A stretch of DNA of 15,839 nucleotides, from the NCBI GenBank assembly GCA_003452695.1, contig DMNP01000320.1, positions 1-15,839 on the forward strand, in the 5' to 3' direction. The first letter of the stretch is position 1. Each line of letters starts with the position of its first letter. A model generated the notes under the pieces. The model saw only the letters and a program-made list of their open reading frames with translations. It was not told the DNA's origin and did not search any database. Positions 6,601 through 15,600 of the stretch are shown one piece after another. A program made the translations under genes and the position numbers. The DNA is from Eggerthellaceae bacterium (GTDB taxonomy: Bacteria > Actinomycetota > Coriobacteriia > Coriobacteriales > Eggerthellaceae).

Positions 6601-9600
6601 CGGTGCGTTCGGCCTTCCGTTGTTCACTGCCCATCCTGCGGAAGGCTCGGCGGACATCGGAGGCGCGTCCGAGCCCATGACGGTCGCCGCGACCGCCGTG
6701 GACGGCTTCTCCGGCTACGGGTCTTTCAGCTATCAGTGGTACAGCAACAGCGTTAACTCCATCGTCGGCGGCACGCCGATCGAAGGCGCGACGAGCGCAA
6801 GCTATGCAGTGCCCACTTCGGCCAGCTCGTCGAATTACTACTATTGCGAGGTTACCAATTCGGCGGGGTCGGGGGCGTCGCTTGCAAGCATGCCCGCCGC
6901 ATTCCCGGTGTATAGCGGCAATGACGTTGCAGCGCCCGTTATTAACGAGAGCACTCCCGCGTCGGCCGAATACGGTTTCGGGGCCGTTCCCGAGGCGCTT
7001 GTCGTAGACGCGTCGGTTGAAGGCGCTGGTGCGGGTACCTTGTCGTACCAGTGGTACCAGAGCGACGACGAAGTGGCCGATCCCGAAAACGACATACGGA
7101 TCGACGATGCCACGGGCACGAGCTATACGCCGAACGTCGATGCCGCCGGCACGAAGTACTACTACTGCGTGGTCACGAACACATTCGAAATGCTGAAGAC
7201 GAAGAGCACCACCAGCAGGGTTGCCAAAGTTACCGTATCGAACGAATACATCGTTCGCACGGCCGAGGACATGTACAAGCTTTCCGATATGTCGAACAAC
7301 GATTACGTAACGTTCGAGGGCGTCGACATCCTGCTTGCCAACGACATCGACATGCAAGAGGGCGTCGGGGAAGGCGAAGAGCCCCGCGAATGGAACGGCA
7401 TCGGCGAATTCAGGGGCAACTTCAACGGTGGCGGCCATCGCATCGATAACATCTACTCGACAGATTACTATGGCTTGTTCTACGAAATAACCGCGCCGGT
7501 TACCATAGAGAACTTCGTCTTGACTGGCGAGATATCGTGCCATTCCAGCGTCGGCGGCGTGACCTGTTCCGTCCGCCTCCAGGATGCCCAGGAGGGCGAG
7601 CACGTAACGTTCCGCAACATCGGCGTCGAGCTTGATGCAACGGTGAACAACTACTATGGCGCCATTGCGAATACGGCAAACGGCGCCGTTATCGAGAACT
7701 GCTACAGCATTGGCAATATCGTGGGCGTGAATTTCAACGGCTACGGCTCCTTCAACGGGTTCAATGCTGGCATCTGCTACAGCGGCGCATCGGTAATCCG
7801 CAACTGCTACCATATCGGCGACATCAGCAACGGGTTCACCGGTGCCAGGGCAAATCAGCTCTATGGCATTACGATGTCGGCCGATGTTATCGAGAACTGC
7901 TACGCCGTGGCCAATTTCTCGGCAGCTGCAGGAAATCTGAGTCAGGCGGGCATCATTTCTAACGATGTCGATGCCCCTGTGAACTGCTACTACCTGAACA
8001 CCACGAATGCGGGAATTCTGGGCGGCACTGCCAAGACGTCCGAAGAACTGCAGGCGGCGGAGATGCCTGGCCTGCTCGGTGATGCATTCGCGTACGTCGA
8101 GGGCTCGTATCCGAAGCTGGTCTGGCAAATCGGCCCTGGTGCGCCGATCATTAAGACCCACCCGCAGGGGGCTTCCTACCTGGCCCCGCTGCCGGAGGAG
8201 CTCGGCGCTCTGACGGTGGAAGCCGAAAAGCCGGCGCCCACTGCAATCGGTGGAGACGGCACGCTTTCCTATCAGTGGCAGAGCAGCTCCGATAACCAGA
8301 CGTTCGCCGACATCGCCGGTGCAACGCAGGCTTCGTATATTCCGCCGCAGACCGAAGGCGTAACCTACTACCGCTGCGTCGTTACGAACAGCTTCAACGA
8401 CGGCGAAACCGCCGTGCAGCGCACGGTAACGTCTGCCGTGGCCACGGTCGTGGTGGTCGAGGAAGCCGCGATGCCCGTGCTGGACCAGAGCGGCATGCAA
8501 GACGCAACGTGCACGACGACCGGCGAAGTGGCCGACCTGACGATTGAGGCGAGCTTCGCCGACGACGACCAGGGAACGAAGGGCCAGCTGGCCTATCAGT
8601 GGTTCATGAACACCGAGAACTCCACCGAAGGCGGCACGGCCATAGCCGATGCCACGCAGGCGAGCTTCAAGCCGCTGCAGTCCATTGCCGGAACCACGTA
8701 TTACTACGTGGAGGTGTACAACATGGTGGAGGGCATTGCCGTTGCAACCGCCAAGAGCAACGTGGCAGCCATTACGGTGAACCCCGACTATGTTATTAAC
8801 ACTCCAGCCGATCTGCGTGCGTTCGTGGACAGCATGGCCACGAACAGCTATGCGGGCGGCATCGTCGTGCTGAACAACGACATCGACCTTTCCACCGACG
8901 AGGCAACCCAGGATTGGGAGATGCCGACGGTTACCGAGCTTGGCTACTTGCGCTATAATGGCAATCCGTGGCTCGAGAACGATGGCGGATATGTGTTCAA
9001 GGGCACGTTCGACGGCCAAGGGCACACCATTTCCGGCCTGAATATCGTGTCTGACAAGGCCGTTACCGGCCTGTTCCCCGGTGCTATAAATGCGACCATA
9101 AAGAACGTCTCGATTGCAGGCAGCGTTACGGCGAACCCTGCCACGGGCATGCAGATTAACGGTGATTCCCATAGGACTGGCGCGATGCTGCTCGGCGTCG
9201 GCATGGGCTATAACTCCAACGAAAACGAGAACGCCCAGCTGACCATCCAGAACGTCTCGGTCGATGGCCAAGTGGTGGGCGGGCCTACCGCCACCGTTGC
9301 CGGTATGGCGGGCATGTATCTTGGCCAGGTGAAGATAGAAGACTGCGTGAACTACGCCAATATAACCACGAGCAATGTGGGCGCAGGGCTCGTTGCCAAG
9401 CCGACGAGCGCATACTTGAGCGATACGCAGTGGCCATCCTCTCCGTCCAGCCGCTTCACGCGGGTAGCGAACCATGGCAACATCACCGTTGTCGATGCCA
9501 ATAGCAACTATCTTGAAGTCAGCGGCATCGTCGGCATGGCGAACAGCGCTCGCTTCATCGACTGCTACAACGCGGGCAGCTTCTACATCGACGACAGCGT

Positions 9601-12600
9601 TACCGGTCGCGTGACGGTCGGCGGCATTGCGGCTGGCGACAGCTGCTACCAGCTGACCAACTGCTTCGACTACGGCATGGTCTACAACGAGGGGTCGGCC
9701 ACCGTGAACGCCAACGCGCTTGCGCGCAAGGCCAACATCTCCCCCGATTATTCGGGCAACATCTGGGTCGTGGAAGGCGGGCTGCCCATTCCCGAGAACG
9801 GGCGCGACCCGCGCGGCGAATACGTGTCCGCCGAAACCATGGCTTCCGACGAATTCGCAGAGCGCATGGGCGCATCCTTCAAGAAGGCCGGCGCGTACCC
9901 GATGCTCGCCTTCGAAACCGGCGCGGGCTATCCCGACATCATGAGCCAGACCACCGAGGGCCTGGGCGACATCGTGCAGGGCGAAGCGTCCAGCGAGCTT
10001 TCCGTTACGGCGCAGCTGCCGATCGAAGGCCTGCGCGGGCACGACGGCACGCTCAGTTACCAGTGGTACTACCAGGGCGCGAAGGGCGATCCCGTCGCGT
10101 TCGGCGACAACAGTGCCACCGCCACGCCTCCGACCAACATCGACCCCGACTACTACAAGGTTTGGTGCGAAGTTACCAACACCTTCGACGGCGGCAAGAC
10201 GGCCACGACGAAGTCGCGCAACGTGAGCATGCACATCGTGTCCACGCTGGATGCTTCCGAGCCGTATCTGACCCAGCAGCCGACCACGACATGGTATCAG
10301 CAGCAGACCAACACCAACATAAAGGCGGACCCGCCGCTGAAGGTGAGCGTCTACATGCCCGAAAACGACCCGACCATCGGCGAGATTAGCTATCAGTGGT
10401 ATGCGGCCAAGACCATCGAGGACTATCGCAACGCCACGGGCCGGGCGATTGCGAACGCCACGACGGACACCTACCAGCCCTACATCGCAGTGGTGGGCAC
10501 GGTGTACTACTACTGCATCGTTACCAACACGCTGGAAGGCGGCACCGTCGATGGCAAGGTGGCCACGACGAAATCCAACGTGGTGAAGGCGCGCACGTGG
10601 TCGACGGCAGCAGCCACGCCCACGATTACCGCACAGCCCCAGGGCGATGTGGTGTACCAGCAGGGCGATACGGCCGCTGAATTGGCCGTGAGCGCGCAGC
10701 ATCCGCTGCTGCCGGCCGATGTGGTCGGCGGTCTGAACGATCAGAAGGACGGCCATGCCAGCCTGAGCTACCAGTGGTACTACAACACCACCGGCACGGC
10801 CAATCCGGACGTCGACACGCCCGTGTCCCGCGCCACCGAGGCCACCTACACGCCGGGCACGAACATCAGCCCCGACATCTACTACTACTATTGCGTGGTA
10901 ACGAACACGTTCAAGGCCGACTACCCGACCTCCACGCAGACCGCGACCATCGTAAGCGACCTGGCGAAGGTGACCATCGTCTCCGACGTCGAAGCGGCGC
11001 AGCCCGTCGTGCAGTCCAACGTGGTGGGCGGCACCTACGTGAACGGCGAGGCTGCCGCACCCATGAGCGTTGCCGCGTCGTTCGAGGACCCGGCCGCCGC
11101 AGGCGCAGGCGAGCTGAGCTACCAGTGGTATGCCAGCGACGACGGCGAGCTGGACCCGGCCGGCGACACGGCGCTCGCAAACGCGACGCAGGCCTCGCTG
11201 GACCTGAACACGGCCATGAAGCCGGGCGACTACAAGGTGTACTGCGCGGTTACCAACACCATCGAGCACGGTGCGCGTGCCGACAAGGTGGCCACCGTCC
11301 TTTCCGAGGCCGCCGACGTGACCATAAAGGGGCACGAGATTAACGACGCAGCCGACTTCAAGGCGTTCGTCGACGACGTGAACTCCGGCAAGAACTACCA
11401 GGGCCACTACGTCGTGCTGAACGACGACATCGACCTTTCCAGCATCTGCGGCCCCGAAAAGGGCAACTGGGTAACGATTGGCAACAGCTGGTTCAACGGC
11501 AGCTTCGACGGCCAGGGGCATCGCATCTCGAATCTGTACTACAACGGTTCGAGCACCTACGTGGCCCTGTTCAGGTATACCCAGGGAGCCACTATCAAGA
11601 ACTTCGTGGTCGACGGCAGCATAACGACGACCAGCAACCAGCAGATTGCCGGCATCGTGGCCGAGGCGCGCACCGGCACCGTTATCGAGAACGTGGGCAA
11701 CGAGATTGCCATTAGCGCGGCCGTCGGGCAAAGCCAGAGCCAGCATCGCGTCGGCGGCATCGTCGCCAGCGCAATGGGCGATTCCAACTCCGGGCCCGTT
11801 ATCAAGAACTGCTACAATGCGGCGACGATCCAGGACGGCAGCACGTGGGCGGGCAACGCCAACGCCTATTACTACGGCGTCGGCGGCATCGTCGGCCAGA
11901 CCCAGAACATGGTAAGCGTTGTGGACTGCTACAACACGGGCGATGTTTCGGGTGCCTATGCGGGCGGCATCGTCGGCACGCACTATTCCGGCAACGGAAC
12001 GTCCATAACGAACTGCTACAGCACGGGCAAGATAACGGGCTATCCCGAAACGCAGACTGACATCGGCGGCATCCTGGGCGGCTTGGCGCAAAGCTCCGGC
12101 AGCGTGCGCCTCGTGAACACGGCGTATCTCGAGGACCAGGCTCCGCAAGGCGCGGTCGGCCGCGAGGACGGCGCCAATGCAGGCGTCGTGTCCGCCACGG
12201 ACGGGGCCATGAAGGACGCCAGCTTCGCAGCAGCCATGGGCTCTGCCTTCAAGGAGGGCGACATCTATCCGGCGCTCGTCTGGCAATCCGACCTGGGCCT
12301 GCCGACGATAACGGTCCAACCCGTTGCCGGCGGCCATGCGGTGCAGAACGCCAAGCCCGAGGCCCTGAGCGTGGAAGCCCAGCTTCCCACGGGCGACAAG
12401 CCCGGTGCCAAGGGCACGCTGAGCTACCAGTGGTTCAAGGCCAATGCGCCCATCGCGTCGGGCGGCACCGCTGTGACCGCCGATAGCGCGGAAGGCGCAG
12501 CATACGAGCCTTCCACCGAAACGCTGGGCACGGCGTACTACTACTGCGTCGTTACCAACACGTATCCCGGCAGCGTGGGCACGAAGACCACTGCGGTAAG

Positions 12601-15600
12601 CCAGGTCGTGGACTTCACCACGACGAGCGGCACCGCCGCAGCCGTTCCGAGCATTACGGCGCAGCCTGCCGATGCGGCATATGCGCAAAACGATGCAGCG
12701 CAGGCGCTGGCCGTGCAGGCAAGCGTTGCCGACCCCGGCGCGGGCGAGCTTACGTACCAGTGGTTCGTCTCCGACGTTGCCAGCAACCAGGACGGCACGG
12801 CAATTGCCGGCGCCACCGAGGCCAGTTTCGTGCCGCCGACGGACAAAGCGGGCACGAAGTACTACTATTGCGTGGTAACCGACACGTTCGAGACCTACGA
12901 GACGGCCACGGCAACTTCCGACGCCGCATGCGTGAAGGTTTCGGGCTTCCAGGTGTCCACGGCAGCCGACCTGCTGGCGCTTTCCCGCGCCGTTGCGGCC
13001 GGCAACGCGCTTGAAGGCGTGGACGTGGAGCTTACAGCCGACATCGACCTTGCGGACGTGTGCGGTGCCGATAAGGGCAACTGGGTGCCCATCGGCGCTT
13101 CGCAGAGCAACCCGTTCAAGGGCTCGATCGAAGGCAACGGGCACCGCGTGTCCAATTTGTACATAGATTCTGCCGATAGCTATCAGGGCCTGGTGGGCTA
13201 TATCCAGGGCGGCGAGGTCCGCAACCTGGTGGTTACCGGTTCCGTGAAGGGCGCCGGCTATGTCGGCGGCGTGGCGGGCTACGGCTATGGCGCAAGCTTC
13301 CGCAACGTGCGCAACGAAGCCACGGTCGAAGCGTCGGGCAACTATGCCGCAGGCGTTGTCGGCTATGCGGGCGGCAATTCGTCGTCCGACAGCGTGAACA
13401 TCGTCGGGTGCGCCAACACGGCGGCTGTCAGCGCCAACCAGTTTGTCGGCGGCATTACCGGCGGCACGGGCTGGGGCGTTCCGACCACAATCGACAGCTG
13501 CCGCAACACGGGCGAGCTTACGGTTGCATCGTCGAACGTCGGCGGCATCGTGGGCGACTTCGCGTACAAGGGCTCGATGACGAATTCCTACAACGCCGGT
13601 GCAACCCATGTCGGCGAAAGCAACGTGGGCGGGGCCATTGCAGCCAACTACAACCAGGCAGATGGCTGCGTGCTGCAGGGCTTCTATCTGTCTGGCACGG
13701 GCACGCCCCAGGGCTCGAGCGCAACGATTAACCTGGTCGAGCGCGACGATGCATCCATGAAGGATGCGGCGTTCGCCGACGAGCTGGGCGGCGCGTTCAA
13801 GCCCGGCAACACCTATCCGGTGCTGAAATGGGAGGCCGATGCCGGCATGCCGACCATCGTTTCCCAGCCGAGCAACGTTGCCATAATGGTCGGCGATGAC
13901 CCGGTTGCCATGACGGTGGTTGCAGAGGCCCCCGAGGGCGGAAACGCCGAAGCGCTTAGCTATCAGTGGTACGCCGACGGCCAGGCCGTATCCAACGCCA
14001 CGAGCGCATCCTATGCGCCCGCAGCCACCGACCAGGTGGGGCAGACGGCTTACTACTGCGCCGTTACCTACACCGACGGCGAAACCGCGAACACGGTGAA
14101 CTCCGAGACCGTAACCTATGCGGTGACCAGCCAGACCGAACCGGCCACGCCGCAGTTCCTGGCCCAGCCGCAGGGCGCGTCCTACGACGTGGGCGATACG
14201 GCTGCCGCGCTGAGCGTGGAGGCCGTCGTCTCCGGCGCGGGCGCGGGCGAGCTGTCGTACCAGTGGTACTCAAACAACACCGGCGTGGCAGACCCCAGCG
14301 CCGACGCGCTCGTCGTGGGCGCGACGGGTACCAACATGGTGCCTGTAACCGACAAGTACTCCAACACCTACTACTACTGCGTTGCCACCAACACGTATGA
14401 AGGCGCGAAGACGGCAAGCGTCGCCAGCGATTGTGCGCTCGTCGTGGTGAACGCCGACATAGTCATCCGCACGGCCGAGGACCTTATGGCCTTCCGCGAT
14501 GCCGTTAACTCCGGCAACACGTTCCAGGGCAAGGTCGCCGCGCTCGAAAACGACATCGACCTGTCGGCCTACCTGGACGGCACGAGCGAGTGGATTCCCA
14601 TCGGCGATTCCCGCAGCAACGGCGCGGTTCAGTTCGGCGGCACGTTCGATGGCAAGGGCCATACGATAAGCGGGTTCAATTCCTTCACCGCTGCGCCGGA
14701 CAACAACAGTAGTCATTACGGTTCGCTGTTCGGTCGCGTGGCGTACGGAGCGACTATCCAGAACTTCGTGCTGAAGGGCAATCTGAGCATACGCAACATC
14801 TACAGCGCCGCGCTCATCGCCAGCTCGAATGGCAACAGCAACGGCAGGATAAGCGTGAAGAACGTCGGCCTGGATATCGATTTCGTGCGTCCAACATCCG
14901 GCAGCCTGAATTACGCCGGTGCGTTCTGCTCGTCCGCCAGTTACACGGATTTTGTCGGGTGCTATATAAAGGGCAACATAGTCATCAACGTGCCCGGCAT
15001 GGCGCAATACGTAGCGGCTTTTGCGGGATATGCCAGCAACTGCCTGATTGACAGCTGCTACATGGTGGCGCACACGAACCTGAAGGGCTCGGAGAGCTGG
15101 CAAGGCTACTCGTACGAGGCGCTGTTCGTAAGCGCCGGCCAAAACAGCACGATCGTGAAGAACTGCTATGCGGCATGCGATAACGACAACACCAACATCT
15201 ACGCCGTGTCGTCGAGCGCATCCACCGACAGCTCTTGCACGAACAACTACTTCCTGGAAGGCACGGCGGTGAAGGACGGATCGCGCGGAAACCCCGTGAC
15301 CAAGTCCGAGGAATACATGAAGTCGGCCGAGTTCGTGGCCGACCTGGGCGACGCCTACAAGTTCAACCCGGGCGGCTACCCGATGCTGCAGTGGGAGTAC
15401 CTGGCACCGACCGACCTGCAGGAGGCCGGCTTCGCCATAAGCGCCATCGACGACGTGACCTATGCCGGCGCTGCGGCCGAGCCCGAGTTCACGGTGGCCG
15501 CGGGCGAGACCGTCCTGACGCCCGGCACGGACTACACGGTGGCCTACGAGAACAACGAGGCACCGGGCACGGCGACCGTTACCGTTACCGGCACCGGCGC

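Noticed and set aside
4910..13609. A 2,899-codon open frame on the minus strand
   Set aside because: It is exactly in register with the + strand giant gene, so it is open only because TTA, CTA and TCA codons are absent from that gene. Its translation is a low-complexity Val/Ala/Arg/Gly/His mix with no domain, and the + strand frame has a signal peptide, RBS and recognisable domains.
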